From NCBI GenBank assembly GCA_005882315.1, contig VBAR01000005.1, positions 92,370 to 156,369 on the forward strand: DNA of 64,000 nt. Reading direction: 5' to 3'. The position numbers and the translations under genes are program-made. Source of the DNA: Bacteroidota bacterium (GTDB taxonomy: Bacteria; Bacteroidota; Bacteroidia; Chitinophagales; Chitinophagaceae). This document shows, piece after piece, positions 1 to 8,555 of this stretch. The stretch's first letter is position 1; every line of letters starts with the position of its first letter. The notes under the pieces are model-generated. The model was not told the origin of the DNA. It made no database searches and saw only the letters and a program-made list of their open reading frames with translations.

Positions 1-363
1 AATGATAACTACATCATCTTTTTTCAATTCATTAAAGGAAATTATCTGTTTTCCATAAGTATCCTGCATAAACTGCACACCATGGGATTGGAGGTCAGCA
101 TTTACCTGCGGGTTATGTATCATTTCACTTAACAGGAAAATCCGTTTACCGGGATTTTCTTCTACTGTTCTGAATGCAATGTCAATGGCATTTTCAACGC
201 CATAACAAAATCCAAAATGTCTTGCAAGGAAAATTTGCAGCGGACCAAAATCGAGTAGAGTAGGAGTAAAATCTTTTTTCATTTTATCCTGCTCTTTCCG
301 CTTTTTCTTAATAGCGGTAATTAATGGACTGCGATAAATAATAGGAACATCAAATTGCTTCAC
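1..363 (-). CDS. ispH: 4-hydroxy-3-methylbut-2-enyl diphosphate reductase (IspH), N-terminal part
   Basis: Only the first 121 codons are inside the window; the gene runs off the left edge. IspH makes IPP and DMAPP in the last step of the MEP isoprenoid pathway using a [4Fe-4S] cluster. The segment GFCYGVENAI (about residues 51-60) holds the first cluster cysteine (Cys53), and LLSEMIHNPQVN matches the conserved His loop of the family. I chose the GTG at 363 because family similarity extends into MKQFDVPIIYRSPL and no in-frame ATG lies before codon 28. A TAAATTTG -7 box at 368-375 (minus strand) lies only 4 nt upstream, so the message may be leaderless. Family call is firm; the start is inferred. 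Confidence 0.85.
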   Translation of the reverse strand, partial: MKQFDVPIIYRSPLITAIKKKRKEQDKMKKDFTPTLLDFGPLQIFLARHFGFCYGVENAIDIAFRTVEENPGKRIFLLSEMIHNPQVNADLQSHGVQFMQDTYGKQIISFNELKKDDVVII

Positions 364-427
364 ACTGCAAATTTAGGTATTTGATTTTTGAGGTAAGATT
401 GTGCATTATGCTCCTTCTTCCTAACTA

Positions 428-456
428 AAAATGCCGCTTCAACTGAGCGGCATTTT
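428..456 (-). terminator. Intrinsic terminator after the HtrA gene
   Basis: An 11-bp perfect stem (428-438 with 446-456, core ATGCCGCT/AGCGGCAT) closes a 7-nt loop and is followed on the minus strand by T residues. It lies just past the stop codon of the HtrA protease gene and before ispH on the same strand. Confidence 0.85.
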
Positions 457-482
457 AAATTATTATTAGTTATTAATCTCTA

Positions 483-2012
483 TTAATCATCTCCAAGGTT
501 CAGTGGGTAGGTATGAGTACCATTGTATCCCGGATAAAAACCTTCAAGCTCAACGGTGCCTGTTACATTGGAAAGTAACTTGCTCAATTCTTCAACAGTT
601 GTTACTTCATTTCCATTCACACTTGTAATAACAAATCCTTCCTCCATCTTCGAAGCCTTCAATGCGCCATTTGCTCTTAAGGATTTTACAATTACACCGC
701 CTTCAACACCATAGGCAGTTGCCCGGCTTTTCGGAAAACTTTCCAGTGTGCCACCCAATTTCTCCTGAATGTTTGTTGCAGTTACCACTTCCAGTTTACC
801 TGCAGATTCTTTCAGGATAACTGTTGTTACATATTCCTTGCCGGTACGTATATAAGTCACCGGTACTTTATCACCGGGCTTAAATTGTGCGATCTGTCCG
901 CTCATTTCCAAACCATTTGAAACGGTGCTGTTATTTACTTTAGTGATCACATCACCTTTTTTAATTCCGGCTGAGGCAGCAGCGCCATCATTAGGTACTG
1001 CGCTTACAAAAACACCCGAACCATCATTTACTCCGGCTTTCTTCACTTCTTTTTCATTCAGATCTTCATTGGGAATATAGCTGATTCCCAAAAATCCGCG
1101 TTTAACATCACCATACTGTATCAGATCGTTCACTATTTTCTTTACAATATTTACAGGGATAGCGAAACCATAGCCAATATAACTGCCGGAATAACCACCA
1201 TTGATAGCAGAATTAATCCCGATCAATTGTCCATCCGTATTGATTAACGCACCACCGCTATTGCCCTGGTTGATGGCTGCATCGGTTTGAATGAATGATT
1301 CAATTGGCGTCTGGCTTTGACGACTGTTAATACCAATTGTTCTTTCCTTTGCGCTAACAATACCTGCAGTTACAGTTGTTTCCAGCGAAAGAGGATAACC
1401 TACCGCCAATACCCACTGACCGAGTTTTACATTATCTGAATTTCCATATAGCATAAAAGGAAGACTCTTGCCATCAATTTTTAATACAGCAAGATCGCTG
1501 CTGGGATCACGGCCAATGAGCCGGGCCTTATAAACCTTTTTATTATTGAGTGTAACTGTAATTTCTTCAGCTATTCCCTGGCCGCCATCAGAAATTACAT
1601 GGTTGTTGGTTACTATATAACCATCTTCGGAGATCAGCACACCGCTGCCAGATGCTTTTTGTTCCGGGATTACTTGTGGGCCAAATTCAAAGAACCTCTC
1701 AAACCAATCGTCCATATTATTACCCCTGCTACGTGGTAGGCTATTACTCGCCTGCTTTGCAGGAATTTTTGTTTTTATATGAACAACAGCTTGTACAGCT
1801 GCTTCGGATGCTTTTGTAAAATCAATGGTAGCCGTAGGTGTACCGTCTTCATTAAAGCCAACATAGTTTACCGGCATTTTACCTGAATCGGTTTGTTGTA
1901 CAAAGGTCACTGGGTTTTTGCCAATGATTTTTCCATAAATCCATACGCTTCCAATTGCTGAAAAGGCGCTGATGCCTGCAATCAGTAAAAGTTGTTTCAA
2001 TTTCATATTCAT
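483..2012 (-). CDS. HtrA/DegP-family periplasmic serine protease with PDZ domains
   Basis: Envelope quality-control protease and chaperone, 509 aa. An N-terminal hydrophobic segment (about residues 7-26) acts as signal or membrane anchor. The trypsin-like domain spans about 118-300 with the catalytic triad His138 (TNNHV), Asp173 (SSDLAVL) and Ser252 (GNSGGAL). Two PDZ-type segments follow (about 305-400 and 420-505). Length and order match DegP/DegQ proteases. It has its own promoter (TTTG-N20-TACATTTG at 2077-2108) and a terminator at 428-456, so it is probably monocistronic. I cannot tell DegP from DegQ. Confidence 0.92.
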   Translation of the reverse strand: MNMKLKQLLLIAGISAFSAIGSVWIYGKIIGKNPVTFVQQTDSGKMPVNYVGFNEDGTPTATIDFTKASEAAVQAVVHIKTKIPAKQASNSLPRSRGNNMDDWFERFFEFGPQVIPEQKASGSGVLISEDGYIVTNNHVISDGGQGIAEEITVTLNNKKVYKARLIGRDPSSDLAVLKIDGKSLPFMLYGNSDNVKLGQWVLAVGYPLSLETTVTAGIVSAKERTIGINSRQSQTPIESFIQTDAAINQGNSGGALINTDGQLIGINSAINGGYSGSYIGYGFAIPVNIVKKIVNDLIQYGDVKRGFLGISYIPNEDLNEKEVKKAGVNDGSGVFVSAVPNDGAAASAGIKKGDVITKVNNSTVSNGLEMSGQIAQFKPGDKVPVTYIRTGKEYVTTVILKESAGKLEVVTATNIQEKLGGTLESFPKSRATAYGVEGGVIVKSLRANGALKASKMEEGFVITSVNGNEVTTVEELSKLLSNVTGTVELEGFYPGYNGTHTYPLNLGDD

Positions 2013-2076
2013 GGGTTTTTAAAATGTGTTTTCAAAAATTGTTCCTTATGTCCTGCAAATTACCAAAGCGTCAGTT

Positions 2077-2108
2077 CAAATGTAATACCGTCAGTTTAGT
2101 TTAACAAA
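2077..2108 (-). promoter_or_regulatory. Bacteroidota-type promoter of the HtrA gene
   Basis: On the minus strand TTTG (2105-2108) and TACATTTG (2077-2084) are separated by 20 nt, matching the Bacteroidota consensus TTTG-N19..21-TAnnTTTG. The predicted start near 2070 leaves a 5' UTR of about 60 nt before the ATG at 2012. Confidence 0.75.
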
Positions 2109-2181
2109 GCCTTTACTAAAGGCTTCGTAGTTCTTTGATATTTCAAATTTAATCATCATTTCAGATATACGGTAACCTGGG

Positions 2182-3180
2182 TTATAGGTTGTGTAAAAAA
2201 TCCATTGTATTCACCCCATCGGCAAAATCATCCAACCCGGGAAATTGTGCCTGGCCGAAGGGAACAAAATCCTTGCCTACGATGCACTGCAGATCCTGGC
2301 TCATATTCAATGTGGCTTTCACAGAATCCAGGTCAGAATAGAATTCATAGTTCAACTGGCTGATAGGCGAAAAGATAGAAGACTCCTGCACAAGGAGGAG
2401 TGAGCTATTACTCATGTAATATTTACTATTCAGAATATGGATAGCGAGGTTATAATCATAATTGTTTTTGTATTTATAATGATCGGCCAGCCAGTTGTAC
2501 TTCTTAAAACTTTCGAGTAAGGGAATAAAATCATAACCTTCCGGAACATAGATCTTGGTCACATTCCTGCAGCCCAAACCAAAAAACAGGTACACATCAT
2601 CTGCCAATTTTTCAAGTTCGGCGGTGGTCTCATTGCCGGAAAGTATTGCGACTGAAGTTTTATTACGGCGGATAATATGGGAGTACTTACCAAAATAATA
2701 TTCGAAATAACGGGAGCTATTATTACTGCCTGTGGCAATATAGGCATCACAGCCTTTCAGCATTTCTTCAAACCTGATAAAAGAAGATGTCTCTGGTTCC
2801 CATTCAATGAGTTTATCTGTAAGATGTTTAATTAGCGTTTCATCCTTTGATGATAATTTTATTAAAGCCTTATGTCCGCTTATGAATACTGCAAGCAGAT
2901 CATGAAAGCCGACCATTGGAATATTACCTGCCATGATTATTCCAACCATCTTTGGGTTTTCAAGGGTTGATTTCAGATCATACGCTTTTGCCCATTGTTC
3001 AAGTAAATCCTTCTGCAAAAAACGCCGGGCTATATTTTCTGAAGCGAGGTTGGTAAATTCAGGGATGAACCAACCATTGACGTGACCGGCTTTTATTTTG
3101 GCTTCAGCCCACTGTTCGTTGCCCGATAAAATATATTCTCCCAGTCTTGATAATAAATTAATCCTGTATTGTAAATTCAT
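2182..3180 (-). CDS. LuxC-like acyl-CoA reductase family protein
   Basis: Protein of 332 aa resembling the LuxC family of aldehyde-dehydrogenase-fold acyl-CoA reductases. Visible features are a Rossmann-type GNIPMVGFHD segment (about 85-94), ATGSNNSS (149-156) and the likely catalytic Cys204 in FGLGCRNVTK. It is shorter than bioluminescence LuxC proteins (about 480 aa) and no luxD or luxE is nearby. It is transcribed divergently from the ferredoxin gene at 3240, a plausible electron-transfer partner (inference from position). Substrate is unknown; making a fatty aldehyde from acyl-CoA is the family reaction. Confidence 0.78.
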   Translation of the reverse strand: MNLQYRINLLSRLGEYILSGNEQWAEAKIKAGHVNGWFIPEFTNLASENIARRFLQKDLLEQWAKAYDLKSTLENPKMVGIIMAGNIPMVGFHDLLAVFISGHKALIKLSSKDETLIKHLTDKLIEWEPETSSFIRFEEMLKGCDAYIATGSNNSSRYFEYYFGKYSHIIRRNKTSVAILSGNETTAELEKLADDVYLFFGLGCRNVTKIYVPEGYDFIPLLESFKKYNWLADHYKYKNNYDYNLAIHILNSKYYMSNSSLLLVQESSIFSPISQLNYEFYSDLDSVKATLNMSQDLQCIVGKDFVPFGQAQFPGLDDFADGVNTMDFLHNL

Positions 3181-3198
3181 TCCTGTATTTTATATTTG
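3169..3198 (+). promoter_or_regulatory. Bacteroidota-type promoter of the ferredoxin gene
   Basis: TTG (3169-3171), 19 nt, then TATATTTG (3191-3198), matching the -33/-7 consensus. It overlaps the first codons of the divergent LuxC-like gene. On the other strand TAAATTTG (3204-3211) may be the -7 box of that gene. Confidence 0.65.
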
Positions 3199-3239
3199 AG
3201 GCACAAATTTAGTTTGCAACCCCTTTAAATAAATTTTTT

Positions 3240-3587
3240 ATGGCAATCAAGATTACTGAAGAATGTATAAACTGCGGCGCCTGCGAGCCCGAATGTCCAA
3301 ACAATGCGATTTATGAAGGTGGCGTGGAATGGGCCGTAAGTGATGGTACAACTGTAAAAGGTTCTTATACATTGATGGACGGCACAGTTGTAGATGCAGA
3401 TCAGAAAAATGCCCCCGTATCAAATGATATTTACTATATCACACCCAATAAATGCACAGAATGCCAGGGTTTTCATGAAGAACCTCAGTGTGCTGCTGTT
3501 TGCCCTGTAGATTGTTGTGTACCCGATGAAATGTACCAGGAAACAGTTGATGATTTACTGGCTAAAAAAGGAAAGTTGCACATTTAA
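3240..3587 (+). CDS. 4Fe-4S dicluster ferredoxin
   Basis: Small cytoplasmic electron carrier of 115 aa. Cluster 1 ligands are Cys9, Cys12, Cys15 and Cys19 ([12 protein letters not shown]). Cluster 2 is the looped type CxxC-N8-CxxxC with Cys72, Cys75, Cys84 and Cys88 ([17 protein letters not shown]), as in YfhL-like ferredoxins. About 50 residues separate the motifs. The ATG lies about 40 nt past a good -7 box. The neighbour on the opposite strand is the LuxC-like reductase. Confidence 0.92.
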   Translation: MAIKITEECINCGACEPECPNNAIYEGGVEWAVSDGTTVKGSYTLMDGTVVDADQKNAPVSNDIYYITPNKCTECQGFHEEPQCAAVCPVDCCVPDEMYQETVDDLLAKKGKLHI

Positions 3588-3907
3588 TTTGTGCTTTTCG
3601 TGTGCAAAAGAATCAAGACTTAAAGTTGTCAATGCCTTTTTGAGTTAATACCTTTAGTACAGGTTAAAATATATAATGTAGCGGCGATAAGCCGCAATTA
3701 AAATGGCGGGTGATATTTCCCGTCAGTAAAAAGGTGAGGGCAACACAGTCTTCACCTTTCTTATTTAGCTTCTATCCCCATTCTCCATAGCAGGCAGGTC
3801 TAAAAAGACGTAAGAAACAGCTTATTATAAATTTATTTTAGCAATTCAGGTTTCCCAGTCTTGGTTTTTTAGTGAATATTTGTGCATCCAAAATCACACA
3901 CTATTCC
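3588..3907. other. 320-bp intergenic region with hairpins and a candidate small RNA
   Basis: No coding frame is evident. From 3681 three hairpins follow one another: gcggc/gccgc at 3681-3695, a weak cggg/cccg stem near 3707-3722, and a terminator-like stem at 3730-3759. Upstream, TTG (3626-3628), 20 nt and TACCTTTA (3649-3656) form a near-consensus promoter that would start a transcript near 3663. A half copy of the GCAGGCAGG palindrome family lies at 3790-3800. Confidence 0.4.
3730..3764 (+). terminator. Terminator-like hairpin downstream of the ferredoxin gene
   Basis: Arms AAAGGTGA (3730-3737) and TCACCTTT (3752-3759) form an 8-bp stem with a 14-nt loop, followed by a T-rich run. It could end the ferredoxin message or the candidate small RNA before it. 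Confidence 0.55.
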
Positions 3908-4885
3908 ATGAAGAAAAAAATAGCTCTTGTCACAGGTGGCTTTTCCGGGGAGGCACAGATTTCTTATAAAAGTGCAGTTACCATTGATAAAAACCTTGAC
4001 CGGGAAAAATTCGAAGTATATAAAATTGATATCAACCCACAAGGTTGGTTTTATGATTTGCCGGATGGCAGTAAGACAGAGATCAATAAGAACGATTTTT
4101 CACTTAATATCAATGGGAAGAAAATAAATTTTGATGCTGTGTTCATTGGCATGCACGGCACACCCGGAGAGGATGGAAAACTGCCAGGCTTTTTTGATAC
4201 GTTGAAGATCCCTTACACTTGTTGTGATGCAGCAACATCTGCTATTACTTTTAATAAAAGATATACTGTTGCGGTTGCCAAAATGGGTGGCATCAATGTT
4301 GCTGAATCAGTTCACCTGTTCCGTCATACTGCCTATAATACCAGTGAAATTTTAAACAAACTGAAACTGCCGGTATTTGTAAAGCCCAATAATGGCGGCA
4401 GCAGTATTGGCATGAGCAAAGTGCATAAGCCAGAAGATCTTGAAGAAGCAATAGAAAAAGCATTTAAAGAAGATGACCAGGTATTGGTAGAGCAAATGGT
4501 GAAAGGAAGAGAATTTACAGTTGGCGTTTTTAAATCAAAAGGCGAAATAACCGTATTGCCGATCACTGAAGTGATGACAGAAAAAGATTTTTTTGATTTT
4601 GAAGCAAAATACCAGGGAAAATCATCTGAGGTAACGCCTGCTGAAATTGATGAATCGGTTGCAAATAAGATTCGCAATGCGGCAAAAAAAATTTACCAGG
4701 TTCTTAACTGTCGGGGAGTGGTGAGGATCGATTTTATATACAATGAAGAGGTCGGCGAACCGTTTATGCTGGAAGTAAATACTATTCCGGGACAAACTGA
4801 TGCAAGCATTATACCCCAGCAAGTAAAGAGTCTTGGCTGGGACCTGAAAGATTTTTATTCAAAACTGGTAGAAGAAATTTTATAA
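3908..4885 (+). CDS. ddl: D-alanine--D-alanine ligase
   Basis: ATP-grasp enzyme making D-Ala-D-Ala for peptidoglycan, 325 aa from this start. Visible motifs are the N-terminal GGFSGEAQIS, HGTPGEDG, the ATP-binding loop KPNNGGSSIGM, RIDFIY and the Mg/substrate segment LEVNTIPGQT. The frame can be extended to a GTG at 3872, but the family begins at MKKKIALVTGG, so ATG 3908 is preferred. The PASTA gene follows after 14 nt, giving a cell-wall operon. Confidence 0.96.
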   Translation: MKKKIALVTGGFSGEAQISYKSAVTIDKNLDREKFEVYKIDINPQGWFYDLPDGSKTEINKNDFSLNINGKKINFDAVFIGMHGTPGEDGKLPGFFDTLKIPYTCCDAATSAITFNKRYTVAVAKMGGINVAESVHLFRHTAYNTSEILNKLKLPVFVKPNNGGSSIGMSKVHKPEDLEEAIEKAFKEDDQVLVEQMVKGREFTVGVFKSKGEITVLPITEVMTEKDFFDFEAKYQGKSSEVTPAEIDESVANKIRNAAKKIYQVLNCRGVVRIDFIYNEEVGEPFMLEVNTIPGQTDASIIPQQVKSLGWDLKDFYSKLVEEIL

Positions 4886-4899
4886 ACGAAAATAACAGA

Positions 4900-5706
4900 G
4901 TGCTAAAACAAATCACACATCGTCCACTTTGGGTAAACCTGCTCGTTGGTCTATTATTGATCATAGGAGTTTTCACAGTGTTTATTTTGTCATTGAACTG
5001 GCTCACCAATCATGGCAAATCAAAAACTATACCCGCTGTAGTAGGAAAAAATTTCGATGAAGCAATGGATATCCTGAAAAAGCAGGGCTTTGATGTGACG
5101 GTACAGGATTCCATTTATGTTGATACGCTTCCGAAATTTACCGTCATCAAACAATTTCCATCTCCTGATGCAGTCGTGAAAGTAAACCGGAATGTTTATA
5201 TCACAGTAAACCGTGCTGTTCCCCCAATGGTTGAAATGCCTAACCTTGTTAATTATAGTTTTCGCAGTGCTGAAATGGGTTTAAAAAATAATAATCTAAG
5301 GTTGGGAGATACAACCTTCAAACCGAGATTTGACAAGCATACAGTCATGGAACAATGGTATAATGGGGCGCCTATTGCGCCGGGTACAAAGATCAGGATG
5401 GGAAGTAAGATCGATCTTGTGCTTGCAAGTGGTGTCGGCAACCTTGAGTTTTCGGTTCCAGATTTAAGAGGACTGAGTTATGGACAAGCTAAAGGAATGC
5501 TGGAATCAAATGGACTCGTCATTGAATTGATGCAGGTTGATGCAGATATAACCGATACTATGAATGCCTTCATTTATAAACAGGAGCCTTCACAATTTGA
5601 TGATGAAGGCAAAAAGATCAAAATCAGGTCAGGCCAAATGATGAATGTGTGGCTTAGTAGGGAAAGAATAGTTATTGACACGGCGACCAAACAACTACCA
5701 CTTTAA
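4900..5706 (+). CDS. Membrane-anchored PASTA-domain protein
   Basis: Protein of 268 aa with a short cytoplasmic N-terminus, one membrane segment (about 12-32) and three extracytoplasmic PASTA repeats (about 39-105, 110-178, 184-258). PASTA domains bind peptidoglycan or lipid II in Ser/Thr kinases and PBPs; here there is no kinase or transpeptidase domain. It starts with GTG at 4900, 14 nt after ddl, and overlaps none of its neighbours. Position next to ddl supports a cell-wall role, but the function of kinase-less PASTA proteins is not established. Confidence 0.85.
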   Translation: MLKQITHRPLWVNLLVGLLLIIGVFTVFILSLNWLTNHGKSKTIPAVVGKNFDEAMDILKKQGFDVTVQDSIYVDTLPKFTVIKQFPSPDAVVKVNRNVYITVNRAVPPMVEMPNLVNYSFRSAEMGLKNNNLRLGDTTFKPRFDKHTVMEQWYNGAPIAPGTKIRMGSKIDLVLASGVGNLEFSVPDLRGLSYGQAKGMLESNGLVIELMQVDADITDTMNAFIYKQEPSQFDDEGKKIKIRSGQMMNVWLSRERIVIDTATKQLPL

Positions 5707-5716
5707 AAGAATTTAT

Positions 5717-6031
5717 ATGAACAACATTACAGTTGAAGAATTGAAGGCCCGGATGGATGCAGGCGAAAAAGTTAACCTTATCGATTGCCGTGAGCCGGAT
5801 GAATATGCTGAATTCAATATCGGTGGTAAATTATTACCATTAGGCATGATCCAATCTATGCAGACTGAAGAAATCGATGATTTGAAAGATGAAGAGGTAA
5901 TTGTTCATTGTCGCAGCGGCAAACGCAGCGTTACTGCCTGTATGTTTTTAGAAACACTCGGTTTCTCCAATACTGTAAACGTTGTTGGCGGTGTGCTGGA
6001 TTGGCAGACGAAATTTGGTAGTGGAAAATAA
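5717..6031 (+). CDS. Rhodanese-like sulfurtransferase domain protein
   Basis: Single rhodanese domain of 104 aa. The active loop CRSGKR starts at Cys65 after VIVH, and the N-terminal LIDCREPDEY matches the family. The frame could begin upstream inside the PASTA gene, but ATG 5717, 10 nt after the PASTA stop, gives the usual length. It is the last gene of the ddl-PASTA run and faces the TonB receptor gene across a shared hairpin. Confidence 0.9.
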   Translation: MNNITVEELKARMDAGEKVNLIDCREPDEYAEFNIGGKLLPLGMIQSMQTEEIDDLKDEEVIVHCRSGKRSVTACMFLETLGFSNTVNVVGGVLDWQTKFGSGK

Positions 6032-6032
6032 T

Positions 6033-6072
6033 TAGTCGCTAGTCAGCGGTCAATGGTTTTGACTAACGACTA
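6033..6072. terminator. Bidirectional hairpin between convergent genes
   Basis: Arms TAGTCGCTAGTCA (6033-6045) and TGACTAACGACTA (6060-6072) pair with one G-U wobble. The hairpin lies between the rhodanese gene and the end of the receptor gene and probably ends both transcripts. Confidence 0.6.
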
Positions 6073-6084
6073 TCTATTTCTATC

Positions 6085-8253
6085 TCAGAATTTAAAATTC
6101 ACTGAGATCATAAAATTTCTTCCCGCCATCGGAAAATAATAATTCTCTGTTGTCATACTTCCTCCATAGATATAACTGAATGTATAGCCATTCGGTTCGT
6201 ATTTTTCATCCAGGATATTATTCAGTTGAAAAATGAAACTGGTTTCAAGCCGATGGCTATCGGCTTTCTTTTTGCCTTTTATAGTGTAGATCGTTCTGAG
6301 ATCCTGGGTATAAAATCCATCAAGTTTGCGGGCATCATTTGAAGTATTATCAAGATACTGCTTGCTTACGACTTTAAACGGCAAGCTGATCTCCCAGTTT
6401 TCCATAGGTAAAATATTAAGTGAACCGCCACTCACTACAGAAGGCGATAAGGCAATATCTGGTGAGGAGTAATTATATGTTTGTTGCCCGCCATTATCAT
6501 AATCATCTACATACTCAGTAAAATTCTCAACTTTGTTTTTGCTTAACGCAATATTTGCAGTTGCATTTATCCATTTATTAAACTTATAAGCCCCTTGTAT
6601 TTCGATGCCTTTCCGATAGCTTTCTGGAATATTTGTTCTTGTATAAGCGCCAACGTCATTTATTTTTCCTGAAAGTACCAACTGGTCCTTATAGCTCATG
6701 TAATAAATATTTGCTGATATATTCCATTTCAGTTTTACGAATTCTGCGCCTGCTTCCCAATCATACAATTTTTCTGGTTTGGGTTGTTGTATTTCGCTTG
6801 CTTCAAAATCATCCCTGTTCGGTTCTTTATTGGCTACTGCAAATGATAAGTAGCCTTTCCATTTATTCTTATTGAAACTGATACCGGCTTTTGGATTAAA
6901 AAAACTGTAACCATTATTAATGATCAGTGTTGGGTTATCTCTAAATCCGTTGATATCATAGTTCACCTGCCGGAATTGCAGATCATAAAAGAAGTGCCAG
7001 TAGTCGGCAAACCGTGTTTGTTGTTTTAGGTAAATATTAAAATCCTTTTTTACGGCATCGAGGTCATAGTAATTTTTTATATAAGGCAATCCTTCTTCTG
7101 CCCATATTACTTTTCCGAAATGATTTCCGTCGTACTGTGTAACAGCACCTCCTAATGTGATATCGCTTGCTTTGTCTTTATAATTTAATGAAAAGATGTT
7201 TCCATAATAATCATTATCCAGCCACAATTGCCTCACTAGATCCGAAGTGGTTGTATTCATGTCAGGATAGGGGAGATCATAATCAGCATAATCTTCGTCA
7301 GCCTTGTACTGTTCGTAGTAACCTTTACCTTTTATCAAAAACAAAGCAGTACTGAAATTGAATTTTGAAGAGAATTTATGATTGAAAAAAAATTGGTAAT
7401 GGTCCTGTTTATAATTATCTGTTTCATTATCGTAAGGCTCGTTGGGTCGTTCGGTGCCTGCATAGTTAACAGTACGGTTACCTGCAATTAGATCCGCTTC
7501 AGAAATTCCATACCATGCCTGGTAAGTTTTTTCTTTACCTGAAAAAATATTTAAACGTAGCGAAGACTTCTTATTGATATAAGCAGTGGAAAAATAAATT
7601 GATTTCAGGTTACTGGAAGCCCTGTCAATAAAACCATCACTGCTGATCCTTGAAAGCCGAAGGTCGGTGGTAAAATGGCCGGCTATTAATCCGCTTCCGA
7701 TTTTCAATGTATTTTTAAAACTATTAAATGAACCTGCAGAGTTATTCAACTCAAAATAAGGTTTATCATTTACCTCGTTTGTGCTGAAGTTGATTGAAGC
7801 ACCAAATGCTCCTGCGCCGTTTGAAGAGGTGCCAACACCTCTTTGAATCTGCACACTTCCGGTTGATGAACTGAAATCAGGCAGGTCAACAAAAAAACTT
7901 CCCTGACTTTCTGCATCATTGAACGGAACTCCATTCAGTGTAACATTAATTCTTGATGCGTCAGTACCACGGATGCGGATGCCTGTATAACCAATACCAT
8001 TACCGGCATCTGAGTTTACAACTACTCCGGGAGTTTGATTCAGCAAGAAAGGGATATCAACGCCGGTATTAATTTTTTCCAATGTCTTTTTTGAGATATT
8101 GGATTTTGTGAAAGGAGAATTTTCTCCGGCACGGATGGCCCTAACTTCTACTGGTGTCAGTAAATAAAAACTGTCTTGTGTGATCTCTTTTTCCTGGGAG
8201 TTGACAAACTGTGACAGGCAAACTGAAATGATAAAAGATGCAATCCTCTTCAT
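6085..8253 (-). CDS. TonB-dependent outer-membrane receptor, probably for thiamine
   Basis: Outer-membrane transporter of 722 aa with a signal peptide (about 1-19), a plug domain (about 50-160, including TPGVVVNSDAG, GIRIRGTD, NGVPFNDAES and VQIQRGVG) and a long beta-barrel ending in a C-terminal Phe. It has no SusC-type carboxypeptidase-like extension and no SusD partner. The leader carries a TPP riboswitch (8351-8433), so expression should fall when thiamine diphosphate is abundant. TPP-controlled receptors for thiamine are known in Bacteroidota. The substrate is inferred from the riboswitch, not from the protein. Confidence 0.9.
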   Translation of the reverse strand: MKRIASFIISVCLSQFVNSQEKEITQDSFYLLTPVEVRAIRAGENSPFTKSNISKKTLEKINTGVDIPFLLNQTPGVVVNSDAGNGIGYTGIRIRGTDASRINVTLNGVPFNDAESQGSFFVDLPDFSSSTGSVQIQRGVGTSSNGAGAFGASINFSTNEVNDKPYFELNNSAGSFNSFKNTLKIGSGLIAGHFTTDLRLSRISSDGFIDRASSNLKSIYFSTAYINKKSSLRLNIFSGKEKTYQAWYGISEADLIAGNRTVNYAGTERPNEPYDNETDNYKQDHYQFFFNHKFSSKFNFSTALFLIKGKGYYEQYKADEDYADYDLPYPDMNTTTSDLVRQLWLDNDYYGNIFSLNYKDKASDITLGGAVTQYDGNHFGKVIWAEEGLPYIKNYYDLDAVKKDFNIYLKQQTRFADYWHFFYDLQFRQVNYDINGFRDNPTLIINNGYSFFNPKAGISFNKNKWKGYLSFAVANKEPNRDDFEASEIQQPKPEKLYDWEAGAEFVKLKWNISANIYYMSYKDQLVLSGKINDVGAYTRTNIPESYRKGIEIQGAYKFNKWINATANIALSKNKVENFTEYVDDYDNGGQQTYNYSSPDIALSPSVVSGGSLNILPMENWEISLPFKVVSKQYLDNTSNDARKLDGFYTQDLRTIYTIKGKKKADSHRLETSFIFQLNNILDEKYEPNGYTFSYIYGGSMTTENYYFPMAGRNFMISVNFKF

Positions 8254-8555
8254 TTTAAAAAAATTTGTTGTTCCGTTATAAACGGGACAGATTAATTAAA
8301 TAAATAAAGAGGGAAATGCTGTTAAGAAAGGAGATAACATAACGATCTATCCTTCCCTGCGCAGGCATTACCCTGATCAGGTCTTACGGGTATTTCTCAG
8401 CCGTCCGGCCAATTGGCGGACAGCACCCCGGGAACACTGAAACTAAAAGCTTTTAGCTTTTTTAAAGAACTGGTGCAAAAATAAAGAGGAAAAATCTTTT
8501 AGAGGGTGTAACTTTTCTACGCCACCCTTCGTATTATACAAAAAAACCAGGGTTT
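8254..8555. other. Divergent 302-bp regulatory region: receptor leader and DUF2807 upstream region
   Basis: On the minus strand the order is a TATTTTTG -7 box (8476-8483, no clear -33), the TPP riboswitch (8351-8433), about 80 nt of A/T-rich leader with a small hairpin CCGTT/AACGG (8273-8285) and a T-run just before the receptor ATG. That small hairpin may be part of the expression platform, but I cannot decide between transcriptional and translational control. On the plus strand no consensus promoter for the DUF2807 genes is obvious. Confidence 0.5.
8351..8433 (-). promoter_or_regulatory. TPP (thiamine diphosphate) riboswitch
   Basis: Read on the minus strand, the conserved THI-box pieces occur in order: GGGGTGCTG, GGCTGAGAAATACCC, ACCTGATCAGGGTAATGCC and TGCGCAGGGAA. 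A variable stem (TCCGCCAATTGGCCGGA) sits in the P3-like position. It lies about 100 nt upstream of the TonB receptor start, in the correct orientation. Confidence 0.95.

Noticed and set aside
3681..3764. A known riboswitch in front of ddl
   Set aside because: The hairpins do not match any class I can recall, and they end in a terminator-like stem about 145 nt before ddl.
8446..8463. AAAGC/GCTTT palindrome upstream of the riboswitch as a terminator
   Set aside because: No gene ends there on either strand; it lies between the receptor -7 box and the riboswitch and is probably part of the leader.
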